Shown here: positions 9,552 through 18,351 of the stretch, one piece after another
Position numbering within the stretch: the first letter of the stretch is position 1
Layout of the letters: every line of letters begins with the position of its first letter
NCBI RefSeq assembly: GCF_003336875.1
Contig: NZ_QGNJ01000014.1
Coordinates: forward strand, 58,869-122,868
Origin: Oleisolibacter albus
GTDB lineage: Bacteria; Pseudomonadota; Alphaproteobacteria; Azospirillales; Azospirillaceae
Direction of reading: 5' to 3'
Length of the DNA stretch: 64,000 nucleotides
Made by a program: the position numbers and the translations under genes
Notes under the pieces: model-generated
What the model was told of the DNA's origin: nothing
Databases searched by the model: none
What the model saw: the letters and a program-made list of their open reading frames with translations, nothing else

Positions 9552-12500
9552 GTGCCTGTCCCGGCATCCAGCGTGGTCGTCCCCGTGCGCGTCTATACCC
9601 TGCCGCCGTCCCTACCGTTCGTCGACGCCCTGGCCGCCGGTGTGCTGGCCCGGATCGGCACCGACCCGCTGGCGCTGAGCCGGGCCACCATCCTGCTGCC
9701 CACCAGCCGTGCCGTGCGGTCCCTGCGTGAGGCCTTCCTGCGCCGCGCCGCGGGGCAGCCGGTGCTGCTGCCCCGCATCTCCGGCCTTGCCGATGTGGAT
9801 GGCGATGATGTCTCCATTGCGCTGGACGGGCTGGCCGGCACTGCCGGCGGCCTGGATCTGGCCCCGGCCATCGCGCCATTGCGCCGGCAATTGCTGCTGG
9901 CCCGGCTGATCCTGGCGGCGGGCGATACCTTCGCCAAGACGGCGGCGCAGGCGGTGCGGCTGGCCCGGGAGCTGGCCCGGCTGCTGGATCAGGTGCAGAC
10001 GGAACGGCTGGATTTCGCCGATCTGGAAAAGCTGGTGCCGGACGCCTTCGCCGCGCATTGGCAGAAGACCCTGACCTTCCTCACCATCGTCATGGAGCAC
10101 TGGCCGGCCCAGCTGGCGGCAGAGGGCTGCCTGGACCCGGCGGAGGAGCGCAATCTGCGCCTCGCCGCCTTCGCCGCCATGCTGGAGGCCAGCCCGCCGC
10201 CGGGGCCCGTGATCGCCGCCGGCTCCACCGGTTCGATCCCGGCCACCGCCGATCTGCTGGCGGTGGTGGCACGTCTGCCCCAGGGGGCGGTGGTGCTGCC
10301 CGGTCTGGACCAGGAGATGGACGCGGCCACCTGGGCCGCCCTGGACGAAGGCCATCCGCAGTTCGGACTGAAGCTGCTGCTGCAGCGGCTGGGGGTGGAG
10401 CGGTCGCAGGTGCAGCCCTGGCCGGTGCCGCCGGACATCGCGCCGCGCAGCCCGGTGGCCCGCACCCGGCTGATCGCCGAGGCGCTGCGCCCCGCCGATA
10501 CCACGGAGGCCTGGCGGGACCTGCCGGACCCCGGCAACGACGCCCTGACCGGGCTGCTGCGCATCGACGCCCCCACCCCGCAGGAGGAGGCGGGAGCCAT
10601 CGCCCTGATCCTGCGCGAGGTGCTGGAAACGCCCGCCCGCACGGCGGCGCTGGTGACGCCGGACCGGGGGCTGGCACGCCGTGTGGCCATGGAGCTGCGG
10701 CGCTGGGGTGTGGAGGTGGACGACAGCGCCGGTCGGCCCCTGTCCGCCACCCCGGCCGGAGGCTTCCTGCGCCTGTTGGCCGATTTCGCCGCCCAGCCGG
10801 CGCCGGTGCCGCTGCTGGCCCTGCTGAAGCATCCCCTGGCCGCCGGCGGGCAGGACCCGGTCCGTTTCCGTCGGCTGGCCCGTGACCTGGAGCGGGCGGT
10901 GCTGCGCGGCCCGCGGCCGGCCGCCGGTTTCAAGGGCTTGCGCGATGCCTTGGAGGCGGCGGAGGATCGGCGGTTCGAGGGGAACGATCACCGGCGGGCC
11001 TTGCACGACTTCGTTCTGGAGCTGGAGCGCCGCGTCGGCGGGCTTGCCGACGCCATGGCCGACGGGCACCGCCCCCTGGCCGACTGGATCGAGCTGCATG
11101 GACAGGCCGCTGAGCTGCTGGCGGCCAGTGCCGCCGAGCATGGGGCCTTGCGGCTGTGGGCCAATGATGACGGCGAGGCCGCGGCCCGCCTGCTGCGGGA
11201 GGCCAAGGACGCCGCCGCCGGCTTCCCCGACCTGTCCGGCCCCGACTATGCCGCCGTGATCGAGACCATGCTGGCCGGCGGCGTGGTGCGCCCCCGCTTC
11301 GGCCTGCATCCGCGCCTGCATATCCTGGGTCTGCTGGAAGCGCGGCTGCAGCAATTCGACGTCATGGTGCTGGGCGGCCTCAACGAGGGGACCTGGCCAC
11401 CCGCCCCGCCGGCCGATCCCTGGCTCAGCCGGCCCATGCGCCAGCAATTCGGTCTGCCCTCGCCCGAGCGGCAGATCGGCCTGACCGCCCACGATTTCGC
11501 CCAGGCAGCCGGGGCGGACCTGGTGGTGATGACCCGGTCCCAGCGCGTGGAGGGGACGCCGGCCGTGCCGTCGCGCTGGCTGCTGCGGCTTGATACGGTG
11601 CTGGACAAGGCGGGGCGCCTGACCGATCTGACGGCCCTGGCGCCGGGCTGGCTGGCGCTGCAACGGGTGCTGGACTGGCCGGAGCGGGTGCGGCCCTGCG
11701 CTGCGCCGGCGCCGACACCGCCGGTGAAGGCCCGGCCGCGGCGCCTGTCGGTGACCCAGGTGGAGACCTGGATGCGCGATCCCTACGCCATCTATGCCCG
11801 TCACATCCTGGGGCTGGAGGCGCTGGAGCCGCTGGATGCCGATCCCGGTGCCGCCGACCGCGGGCAGGTGCTGCATGCGGCGCTGGACGCCTTCGTGCGC
11901 GACTATCCCGACCGGCTGCCGCCCGATGCGCGCGCGCAGCTGTTGGCCCGCGGCCGGGAGGCGTTCGGGCCGCTTCTGGAGCAACCCGCCGTCTATGCCT
12001 TCTGGTGGCCGCGCTTCGAGAAGGTGGCGGACTGGTTCCTGGCGGTGGAGGCGGAGCGGCGGCAGACGGTGAAACCCCTGGCCACCGAGGTCCGCGGTCA
12101 GATGGACCTGCCGGGGCCGGCCGGCCCCTTCGTGCTGCACGCCAAGGCCGACCGCATCGACCGGCTGCCCGAGGGCGGGTTGGTGCTGGTGGACTACAAG
12201 ACCGGCAGCCCGCCCAGCGCCAAGGATGTGCGGCTGGGCAAGTCGCCCCAGCTGCCGCTGGAAGGGCTGATCGCCGAGGCCGGCGGGTTCCAGGGCGTTC
12301 CGGCCGCTGCCGCCGGGCGGCTGGAATTCTGGCAGATCAGCGGCGGCGACCCCGCCGGCGAGATCCGGGCGGTCAAGGAGGACACGGCCACACTGGTGGC
12401 GGAGGCGCGGGACGGGCTGCTGGACCTGATCGCCCGCTTCGATGATCCGGCGACACCCTATTTCAGCCAGCCGCGGGCCAGTTGGGCCCCCCGCTACACC

Positions 12501-12560
12501 GACTATGCCCATCTGGCGCGTGTGGCCGAATGGTCGGCCGGCGGCGGCGAAGAGGGCTGA
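9552..12560 (+). CDS. addB: AddB, helicase-nuclease subunit for double-strand break repair (alphaproteobacterial type)
   Basis: Subunit of the AddAB nuclease-helicase that resects broken DNA ends for RecA. The 1,002 residues match the family length. The N-terminal region has the alphaproteobacterial form of the ATP-binding segment (RATILLPTSRAVRSLREAFLRR). The middle carries LGGLNEGTWPP and PSPERQIGLTAHDF, typical of AddB. The C-terminal RecB-type nuclease domain has DRGQVLHAALDAF and the catalytic VDYKTG motif. The gene begins with GTG. In many alphaproteobacteria addA follows addB directly. Here the next gene is secB on the other strand, so the partner must be elsewhere or lost. The protein itself looks intact. 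Confidence 0.9.
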   Translation: MPVPASSVVVPVRVYTLPPSLPFVDALAAGVLARIGTDPLALSRATILLPTSRAVRSLREAFLRRAAGQPVLLPRISGLADVDGDDVSIALDGLAGTAGGLDLAPAIAPLRRQLLLARLILAAGDTFAKTAAQAVRLARELARLLDQVQTERLDFADLEKLVPDAFAAHWQKTLTFLTIVMEHWPAQLAAEGCLDPAEERNLRLAAFAAMLEASPPPGPVIAAGSTGSIPATADLLAVVARLPQGAVVLPGLDQEMDAATWAALDEGHPQFGLKLLLQRLGVERSQVQPWPVPPDIAPRSPVARTRLIAEALRPADTTEAWRDLPDPGNDALTGLLRIDAPTPQEEAGAIALILREVLETPARTAALVTPDRGLARRVAMELRRWGVEVDDSAGRPLSATPAGGFLRLLADFAAQPAPVPLLALLKHPLAAGGQDPVRFRRLARDLERAVLRGPRPAAGFKGLRDALEAAEDRRFEGNDHRRALHDFVLELERRVGGLADAMADGHRPLADWIELHGQAAELLAASAAEHGALRLWANDDGEAAARLLREAKDAAAGFPDLSGPDYAAVIETMLAGGVVRPRFGLHPRLHILGLLEARLQQFDVMVLGGLNEGTWPPAPPADPWLSRPMRQQFGLPSPERQIGLTAHDFAQAAGADLVVMTRSQRVEGTPAVPSRWLLRLDTVLDKAGRLTDLTALAPGWLALQRVLDWPERVRPCAAPAPTPPVKARPRRLSVTQVETWMRDPYAIYARHILGLEALEPLDADPGAADRGQVLHAALDAFVRDYPDRLPPDARAQLLARGREAFGPLLEQPAVYAFWWPRFEKVADWFLAVEAERRQTVKPLATEVRGQMDLPGPAGPFVLHAKADRIDRLPEGGLVLVDYKTGSPPSAKDVRLGKSPQLPLEGLIAEAGGFQGVPAAAAGRLEFWQISGGDPAGEIRAVKEDTATLVAEARDGLLDLIARFDDPATPYFSQPRASWAPRYTDYAHLARVAEWSAGGGEEG

Positions 12561-12574
12561 TCCTGGAAAAGGCA

Positions 12575-12596
12575 ACGGGGAGCCGAAGCTCCCCGT
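12575..12596. terminator. Bidirectional terminator with UUCG-type tetraloop
   Basis: Nine-bp stem (ACGGGGAGC with GCTCCCCGT) between the convergent addB and secB. On the minus strand the loop reads TTCG and is followed by TGCCTTTTCC. On the plus strand it is followed by CGTTTC. Confidence 0.7.
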
Positions 12597-12625
12597 CGTT
12601 TCAACCCGGCGCCTGCGGGGCGCGT

Positions 12626-13138
12626 TCAGGCGTTGCCCTGGGCCGGCTGGTCGGCGCTTGGACCCTGCTGCGCCAGAATCTGGCGGCGGTACAGGTCGAC
12701 GAAGTCGATGGGCTGCAGCATCAGCGGCGGGAAACCGCCCTGCTGGGTCATGTCGGCCAGGATCTGGCGGGCGAAGGGGAACAGCATGCGGGCTCCCTCG
12801 ATCATCAGCAGGGCGCGCTGCTGATCGACCGGCAGCGGGGCCAGCGTGAACACGCCGCCATAGACCAGCTCGCAGATGAAGGCGGAGCGGTCGCCCTGGG
12901 TGGCCTCGGCCCGCAGGGTCAGTGCCAGCTCGAACACATTCTCGGCCAGCGGACGTCCCTGCAGATCGACCTGCAGGTCGATCTTCGGCGCACCGGCATC
13001 GCCCATCAGGCTCTGCGGTGCGTTGGGGTTCTCGAACGACAGGTCCTTCACGTACTGGGCATTGATCACCAGCGGCGTGGAAAGGCGGTTGCCGGCTTCG
13101 GTGGTGCTGTCGCCGTTGCTGGCGGTCTCGTCGGTCAT
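12626..13138 (-). CDS. secB: Protein-export chaperone SecB
   Basis: Cytosolic tetrameric chaperone that keeps preproteins unfolded and delivers them to SecA. The 170-residue product has family blocks LVINAQYVKDLSFENPNAP, a hydrophobic beta core (FELALTLRAEA) and FPFARQILADMTQQGGFPPLMLQPIDFVDLY, the conserved C-terminal helix region. The start at 13138 is chosen because it gives the standard SecB length and has GGGAG upstream; the frame stays open to 13279, but that extension is low-complexity. The gene is divergent from the riboswitch-controlled metZ. Confidence 0.95.
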   Translation of the reverse strand: MTDETASNGDSTTEAGNRLSTPLVINAQYVKDLSFENPNAPQSLMGDAGAPKIDLQVDLQGRPLAENVFELALTLRAEATQGDRSAFICELVYGGVFTLAPLPVDQQRALLMIEGARMLFPFARQILADMTQQGGFPPLMLQPIDFVDLYRRQILAQQGPSADQPAQGNA

Positions 13139-13272
13139 GCTCGAGGACTCCCGGATAGGATTCGCGCTGGAAGGGTACGGATCGGGCGCGGGACTAGCAC
13201 GGATGCGACGTTGGAGCAACCATGGCCCGCTGCGGTGGGAACGGCAGGACGGGGTTTGATGGCGCCACCGCC

Positions 13273-13301
13273 TTGACAAGCCGCCGCCAGCCTGCTGAAA
13301 C
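13273..13301 (+). promoter_or_regulatory. Candidate sigma-70-type promoter of metZ
   Basis: TTGACA at 13273-13278 is a perfect -35 match. With a 17-bp spacer the -10 would be TGAAAC, a weak match. Transcription would begin just before the riboswitch, which fits its position. Confidence 0.45.
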
Positions 13302-13307
13302 AGGGGA

Positions 13308-13364
13308 ACCGTGGGGTTTTGGCGACCGGCTTGCAGACCACGTAAAACATGCTGCTAAAAGGTC
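13308..13364 (+). promoter_or_regulatory. SAM-II (SAM-alpha) riboswitch
   Basis: The leader matches the SAM-II class, which binds S-adenosylmethionine in an H-type pseudoknot and is known upstream of methionine genes in alphaproteobacteria. Stem P1 is CGTGG (13310-13314) with CCACG (13338-13342). The loop carries GGTTTTGG and the conserved CCGGCTTGCAG block. The A-rich linker TAAAACATGCT and the 3' element GCTAAAAGG follow. An intrinsic terminator lies 40 bp downstream, so high SAM should reduce metZ transcription. Confidence 0.85.
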
Positions 13365-13400
13365 GAAGCCATGATCCGGTCCGGGTTTGCCCGGCGTATC

Positions 13401-13433
13401 GGCCTCGATCCTGCGGTCGGGGCCTTTTCGTTT
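13401..13433 (+). terminator. Intrinsic terminator acting as riboswitch expression platform
   Basis: Stem GGCCTCGA (13401-13408) with TCGGGGCC (13417-13424), including one U-G pair, is followed directly by TTTTCGTTT. It lies between the SAM-II aptamer and the ribosome binding site of metZ, so it is probably the regulated attenuator. Confidence 0.7.
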
Positions 13434-13462
13434 CCGCCGTTTCATTCCCGGAGGATGGCATC

Positions 13463-14662
13463 TTGGACCAGCGTGATCCCCTTTCCCCCCGCACCCGGCT
13501 GGTGCATGGCGGCACCCGCCGCAGCCAGTTCGAGGAAACCAGCGAAGCCATCTTCATGACCTCCGGCTTCGTCTATGAGTCGGCGGAGGCGGCGGAGCAC
13601 GCCTTCGCCAATGACGGGTCGCGCTTCGTCTACAGCCGCTTCCGCAACCCCACCGTGGCCATGTTCGAAGACCGGCTGGCGGCCTATGAGGGCTATGAGC
13701 GCTGTTTCGCCACGGCCTCGGGCATGGCGGCGGTGCATGGGGCCATCATGGGCCTGCTGAAGGCCGGCGACCGCATCGTCGCCAGCCGCGCCCTGTTCGG
13801 GTCCTGCCTTTACATCGTCAAGGACATCGCCACGCGGTTCGGTGTCGAAACGGTGCTGGTGGATGGAACCAAGCCTGAGGAGTGGGAAGCAGCCCTGGCC
13901 GCGCCGACCACGCTTGTCTTCCTGGAAAGCCCCAGCAATCCCTGTCTGGACATCGTCGATCTGGAGCATGTGACGGCGCTGGCACACAAGGCCGGGGCCC
14001 GCGTGGTGGTGGACAATGTCTTCGCCACCCCGGTGATGCAGAAGCCCAAGCGCCACGGCGTGGATGTGGTGGTCTATTCCGCCACCAAGCATATCGATGG
14101 CCAGGGCCGCTGTCTGGGCGGTGCCATCCTCTGCGACCAGGAGATCGCCGCCCTGCTGGCGCCCTATCTGCGCCATACCGGCCCGGCCATGAGCCCCTTC
14201 AACGCCTGGGTGCTGCTGAAGGGGCTGGAGACGCTGGACCTGCGGGTCCGCGCCCAGACCGCGGCAGCGCTGGAGGTGGCGCGCTTCCTGGAAAGCCACC
14301 CGGCGGCGGCCCGTGTCGTCTATCCCGGGCTGGAGAGCCACCCGCAGCATGCCCTGGTCCGGCGTCAGATGGCCGGCGGCAGCACGCTGATCTGCTTCGA
14401 CGTCAAAGGCAGCGGCGGTCCCAGCAAGCAGGCGGCCTTTGCCCTGATGAACGCGATGGAGGTGGTGACCATCTCCAACAATCTGGGCGACAGCAAAAGC
14501 CTGATCACCCATCCCGCCACCACCACCCACCAGCGTCTGACCGATGAGGAGCGGCTGACGCTGGGCATCACCCCGGCCACCCTGCGCCTGTCGGTGGGGC
14601 TGGAGGACCCGGCGGATCTCATCGCCGATCTCAAGCGCGGGCTGGACGCGGCAGCCGCCTGA
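13463..14662 (+). CDS. metZ: O-succinylhomoserine sulfhydrylase (PLP enzyme)
   Basis: Makes homocysteine from O-succinyl- or O-acetylhomoserine and sulfide in methionine synthesis. The 399-residue product is a full-length Cys/Met-metabolism PLP enzyme with TRLVHGGTRRSQFEETSEAIF, YSRFRNPTVAMFE, ATASGMAAVHG and the PLP lysine Lys209 in YSATKHIDGQGR. The MetZ-type start, with an LDQRDPLSPRTRLVHGG stretch, supports MetZ over cystathionine synthase or lyase. I choose the TTG at 13463 because GGAGGA lies 7 nt before it and the family normally begins here; the upstream in-frame ATG at 13349 falls inside the riboswitch. Expression should fall when SAM is high. Confidence 0.92.
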   Translation: MDQRDPLSPRTRLVHGGTRRSQFEETSEAIFMTSGFVYESAEAAEHAFANDGSRFVYSRFRNPTVAMFEDRLAAYEGYERCFATASGMAAVHGAIMGLLKAGDRIVASRALFGSCLYIVKDIATRFGVETVLVDGTKPEEWEAALAAPTTLVFLESPSNPCLDIVDLEHVTALAHKAGARVVVDNVFATPVMQKPKRHGVDVVVYSATKHIDGQGRCLGGAILCDQEIAALLAPYLRHTGPAMSPFNAWVLLKGLETLDLRVRAQTAAALEVARFLESHPAAARVVYPGLESHPQHALVRRQMAGGSTLICFDVKGSGGPSKQAAFALMNAMEVVTISNNLGDSKSLITHPATTTHQRLTDEERLTLGITPATLRLSVGLEDPADLIADLKRGLDAAAA

Positions 14663-14729
14663 TCCGGTCGTGGTCTGATCCGGTTGTGGAGGGGGCGCTG
14701 CCCACGCTATCCGGTCGGCGCCTTCCATT

Positions 14730-14740
14730 TTGCACTGCAA
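14730..14740. promoter_or_regulatory. TTGCACTGCAA palindrome upstream of the phasin-like gene
   Basis: Perfect TTGCA-C-TGCAA inverted repeat 65 bp before the ATG of the next gene. TGC/GCA-rich palindromes of this kind are bound by the PHB-responsive repressor PhaR upstream of phasin genes in several alphaproteobacteria. The functional link is inferred. Confidence 0.4.
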
Positions 14741-14805
14741 CATGCCAAGCTGGTTCCTGTTGAGTCCTGCGCCCATCACCGGGCGGTCACAGCAGGAGAC
14801 AGCCC

Positions 14806-15327
14806 ATGCCGCGTAAAGCCGATCTGGGATCACGCGCCGCCGAGGTGGGAACCGAACTGGCCGCCACGGCGGCCGTTCTGGCGGAAACGGGGTGGGCCGC
14901 GCAGACGGTGGTGTTCCATCGCCTGACCCGTCTGGCCGGCATCCTGACCGACCCCGCCACGGCGAACGATCCCGAATTCCGCACCATGGTGTGGGAGAAG
15001 ATGCAAGCAGCCACCAAGGCTTGCCTTGCTGTCATGGAGGGCATGCGGGTGGTGCAGGAGGCCGGCTGGGACTGGACCGGCCACCAGTGGGACGCCACGG
15101 AGAAGACGCTGTTCTCCCTCTGCTTCGCCACGTCGCCCGAGCAGTGGATGCGCCTCCAGGTCCGCTATGCGGAAGCCAGTCTGGATGCGGCGGAAACGGC
15201 CTGCGCCCGCATGACCGTGGCAGCCAGCCGGCTGGGGGGGCTGGGACTGCGGCCCATCCACAAGGTGGCCCGGGCCAATGCCCGGCGGCTGACGCGGGAG
15301 GCTGGCCTTCCCCTGCTTTTGGGATAG
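14806..15327 (+). CDS. Phasin-like protein (probable PHA-granule associated), hypothetical
   Basis: 173-residue, mostly helical protein. It has no signal peptide or membrane segment. The segment AQTVVFHRLTRLAGI, then DPEFRTMVWEKMQAATKACLAVMEGM, resembles alphaproteobacterial phasins in layout (hydrophobic helix, short loop, M-x-x-EK, Ala-rich helix). Phasins coat polyhydroxyalkanoate granules. AGGAG lies 9 nt before the ATG, and a TTGCA-C-TGCAA palindrome lies in the promoter region. Phasin identity is a moderate-confidence inference. Confidence 0.5.
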   Translation: MPRKADLGSRAAEVGTELAATAAVLAETGWAAQTVVFHRLTRLAGILTDPATANDPEFRTMVWEKMQAATKACLAVMEGMRVVQEAGWDWTGHQWDATEKTLFSLCFATSPEQWMRLQVRYAEASLDAAETACARMTVAASRLGGLGLRPIHKVARANARRLTREAGLPLLLG

Positions 15328-15414
15328 GGGGCTGGCGGCGGCGTGCCAAGCCTTAAGCCTTCCTTCAACTTTCGTGGCATAGTGGCCACCAGGAAAAGAC
15401 CTGGACCCCGTGCC

Positions 15415-18231
15415 ATGCCCGATAGCGTCGCGTCCCCGTCCGATCGCCGCCCCAAGCCGGATGGCATGCCAGCCCTGCCCGGGCGGGCCGCCGTCAACCG
15501 CCGTCTGGCCAAGCTGGTGGCCGACAATGGGGACCGGTCGAGCGACCATTTGCGCAGTCCGCTGCTGTCCACGTTGAAGGCCGTGCTGGAGGAAGGGCGG
15601 ACGGCCATCCGCACCGCCTTCGAGACCAACCATCGCGGCGATCTGTGCGTCCATGCCACCGCGGTGCTGACCGACACCATCGTGCAGTGCCTGGCCGATT
15701 TCGCGCTGGAGCATGTCTATCCCGCGGCGGAACCCACCAAGGCCGAGCGTCTGGCCATCGCCGCCACCGGCGGCTATGGCCGGGCCGAGATGGCGCCCTT
15801 CTCCGATGTGGATCTGCTGTTCCTGCTGCCCTACAAGCGCACGCCGCGGGTGGAGCAGGTGGTGGAGTACATGCTCTACCTGCTGTGGGATCTGGGCTGG
15901 AAGGTGGGGCATGCCGTCCGCTCCGTGGATGAATGCCTGCGCCAGGCCGGTGAGGACATGACCATCCGCACCAGCCTGCTGGAGGCCCGTTTCCTCTGGG
16001 GCGAGCGCGCGCTGTTCACCGAGCTGAAGCGGCGCTTCCAGAAGGAGGTGATGACCAACAGCACCACCGCCTTCATCGAGGCCAAGCTGGAGGAACGCAA
16101 CAGCCGCCACCGCAAGATCGGCGACAGCCGCTACATGCTCGAACCCAACGTCAAGGAGGGCAAGGGCGGTCTGCGCGACCTGCAGACACTGTTCTGGATC
16201 GCCAAATACGCCTATCAGGTGGAGGAGGTCGAGGAGCTGGTGGCCAAGGGCGTGCTGCTGGCCGAGGAGGCGCAACGCTTCGCCAAGGCCCAGACCTTCC
16301 TGTGGACCACGCGCTGCGAGATGCACTATCAGACGGGCCGGCAGGAGGACCGTCTGACCTTCGACATCCAGGCCGGGATCGCCCGCCATCTGGGCTACAC
16401 CAACCACGCCGGCACCTCCGACGTGGAACGCTTCATGAAGCATTATTTCATGGTGGCCAAGGATGTGGGCGACCTGACCCGCATCCTCTGCGCCGCCCTG
16501 GAGCAGGAGAAGCGGCGCGGGCCGCGCTTCGCCTTCCTGCGCCGGGCCTTCACCCGCAACGAGGTCGAGGGCTTCGCCCTGGAGGCCGGCCGGCTGAACG
16601 TCAAGGCCGACCGGCATTTCCGCACCCACCCGCTGGACATGATCCGGTTGTTCCATGTGGCCCAGGTCCATGACCTGGACATCCATCCGCACGCGCTGCG
16701 CGCCATCACCCGCGCCCTGTCGGCCATCGGGCCGAAGCTGCGCGAGGATGCGGAGGCCAACCGTCTGTTCCTGGAGATCCTGACCAGCCGCAAGGACCCG
16801 GAGATCGCGCTGCGCCGCATGAACGAGGCCGGGGTGCTGGGCCGCTTCGTCCCGGATTTCGGCCGCATCGTCGGCATGATGCAGTTCGACATGTACCACC
16901 ATTTCACGGTGGACGAGCACACGCTGTTCGCGCTCGGCATCCTGCACACCATCGAGACGGGGGCGCTGAAGGACGAGGTGCCGCTGGCGTCGGAGGTCAT
17001 CCACACCATCAATTCCCGCCGGGCGCTCTATGTGGCCCTGCTCTGCCATGACATCGCCAAGGGGCGCGGCGGCGACCATTCCATCCTGGGCGCCAAGGTG
17101 GCGGAGAAGCTCTGCCCCCGCTTCGGCATGAGCGAGGAGGAGACCGAGACCGTGGCCTGGCTGGTGCGCTGGCACCTGGCCATGTCCCACAACGCCTTCA
17201 AGCGCGACCTGGACGATGAGCAGACCATCAAGGCCTTCGTCGATCTGGTGCAGAGCCCGGAACGGCTGAAGCTGCTGCTCTGCCTGACCGTGGCCGATAT
17301 CCGGGCCGTGGGACCGGGGCGCTGGAACGGCTGGCGGGCCACGCTGCTGCGCCAGCTCTACCGCCGCTCGGAAGAGCGCATATCCGGCCGGATCGAGGGC
17401 GAGGGCCGGGACGGCCGGCTGGTCGCCGTGCATGAGGATCTGGCCGCCGACCTGCCCGACTGGACGCGGGAGGAGATCGACGCCCATCTGTCGCGCGGCT
17501 ATGCCTCCTACTGGCTGTCCTTCAACCGGCAGACCCTGGTCCGGCAGGCGCGGCTGATCCGCGAGGCGGAACGCACCCAGGCGCCGCTGACCATGGATAC
17601 CCGCGTCGACCACGGCCGCGGCATCACCGAGATCATGGTCTATACCCCCGACCATGCCGGCCTGTTCTCCCGTCTGGCCGGCATCCTGGCCCTGGCCGGG
17701 GCCGACATCGTCGATGCCCGCATCTTCACCATGACCAACGGCATGGCGCTGGACGTCTTCACCGTCCAGGCCGCCGGTGGCGGCAGCTTCGACCGTCCGG
17801 ACAAGCTGGCCCGCCTGTACAGTCTGGCGGACAAGGCCCTGGCCGGGGAGTTGCGGCTGGCGGAGGAACTCAGCCGGCGCCGCCCGGCACTGACGCCGCG
17901 CACCCGCGTTTTCCGCGTGCCGCCACGGGTGCTGATCGACAACACCGTGTCCAAGGCCCATACGGTCATCGAGGTCAACGGTCGCGACCGGCCCGGCCTG
18001 CTGTACGATGTCACCCGTGCCCTGACCCAGCTGAACCTGCAGATCGCCTCGGCCAAGATCTCCACCTATGGCAGCCTGGCGGTGGACGTCTTCTATGTGA
18101 AGGACGTGTTCGGGCTGAAGATCACCCATGACCGCCGGCTGGCGGACATCCGGGCGGCGCTGCTGAAGGCGCTGGAAGATGCGGAGGCCGAGGCCAAGCC
18201 GGCCAAGCCGCGCAAGCGGGGCACCGGCTGA
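15415..18231 (+). CDS. glnD: Bifunctional [protein-PII] uridylyltransferase/uridylyl-removing enzyme GlnD
   Basis: Master nitrogen sensor that uridylylates PII proteins when glutamine is low and removes UMP when glutamine is high. The product has 938 residues from the ATG at 15415, close to the usual length. The nucleotidyltransferase site is GGYGRAEMAPFSDVDLLFL (Asp131, Asp133). The central UTase block KVGHAVRSVDEC follows. The HD hydrolase domain has CHDIAKGRGGDHS (His545-Asp546). Two C-terminal ACT domains start near residues 736 (MVYTPDHAGLFSRLAGIL) and 851 (EVNGRDRPGLLYDVTRAL) and bind glutamine. The order glnD-murJ-trpS is common in this group. Confidence 0.96.
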   Translation: MPDSVASPSDRRPKPDGMPALPGRAAVNRRLAKLVADNGDRSSDHLRSPLLSTLKAVLEEGRTAIRTAFETNHRGDLCVHATAVLTDTIVQCLADFALEHVYPAAEPTKAERLAIAATGGYGRAEMAPFSDVDLLFLLPYKRTPRVEQVVEYMLYLLWDLGWKVGHAVRSVDECLRQAGEDMTIRTSLLEARFLWGERALFTELKRRFQKEVMTNSTTAFIEAKLEERNSRHRKIGDSRYMLEPNVKEGKGGLRDLQTLFWIAKYAYQVEEVEELVAKGVLLAEEAQRFAKAQTFLWTTRCEMHYQTGRQEDRLTFDIQAGIARHLGYTNHAGTSDVERFMKHYFMVAKDVGDLTRILCAALEQEKRRGPRFAFLRRAFTRNEVEGFALEAGRLNVKADRHFRTHPLDMIRLFHVAQVHDLDIHPHALRAITRALSAIGPKLREDAEANRLFLEILTSRKDPEIALRRMNEAGVLGRFVPDFGRIVGMMQFDMYHHFTVDEHTLFALGILHTIETGALKDEVPLASEVIHTINSRRALYVALLCHDIAKGRGGDHSILGAKVAEKLCPRFGMSEEETETVAWLVRWHLAMSHNAFKRDLDDEQTIKAFVDLVQSPERLKLLLCLTVADIRAVGPGRWNGWRATLLRQLYRRSEERISGRIEGEGRDGRLVAVHEDLAADLPDWTREEIDAHLSRGYASYWLSFNRQTLVRQARLIREAERTQAPLTMDTRVDHGRGITEIMVYTPDHAGLFSRLAGILALAGADIVDARIFTMTNGMALDVFTVQAAGGGSFDRPDKLARLYSLADKALAGELRLAEELSRRRPALTPRTRVFRVPPRVLIDNTVSKAHTVIEVNGRDRPGLLYDVTRALTQLNLQIASAKISTYGSLAVDVFYVKDVFGLKITHDRRLADIRAALLKALEDAEAEAKPAKPRKRGTG

Positions 18232-18245
18232 CCCGTCCGCCCGGC

Positions 18246-18307
18246 GCCTGTTCCGCCACTTGTCCTGGGTGGCGGGACAGGCCCGCCCTTCCCAGGCCGG
18301 GCTTTTT
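18246..18307 (+). terminator. Tandem hairpins with T-run between glnD and murJ
   Basis: A 14-bp stem (18246-18259 with 18269-18282, one U-G pair) is followed by a second GC stem ending CCGGGC and then TTTTT at 18303-18307. The two stems share bases, so only one can form at a time. Termination of glnD transcripts is the simplest reading. Confidence 0.6.
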
Positions 18308-18351
18308 CCGCTACTCCCCCTGCGGCTTTCCGTGCTGCAGCAGGCGTCTTC

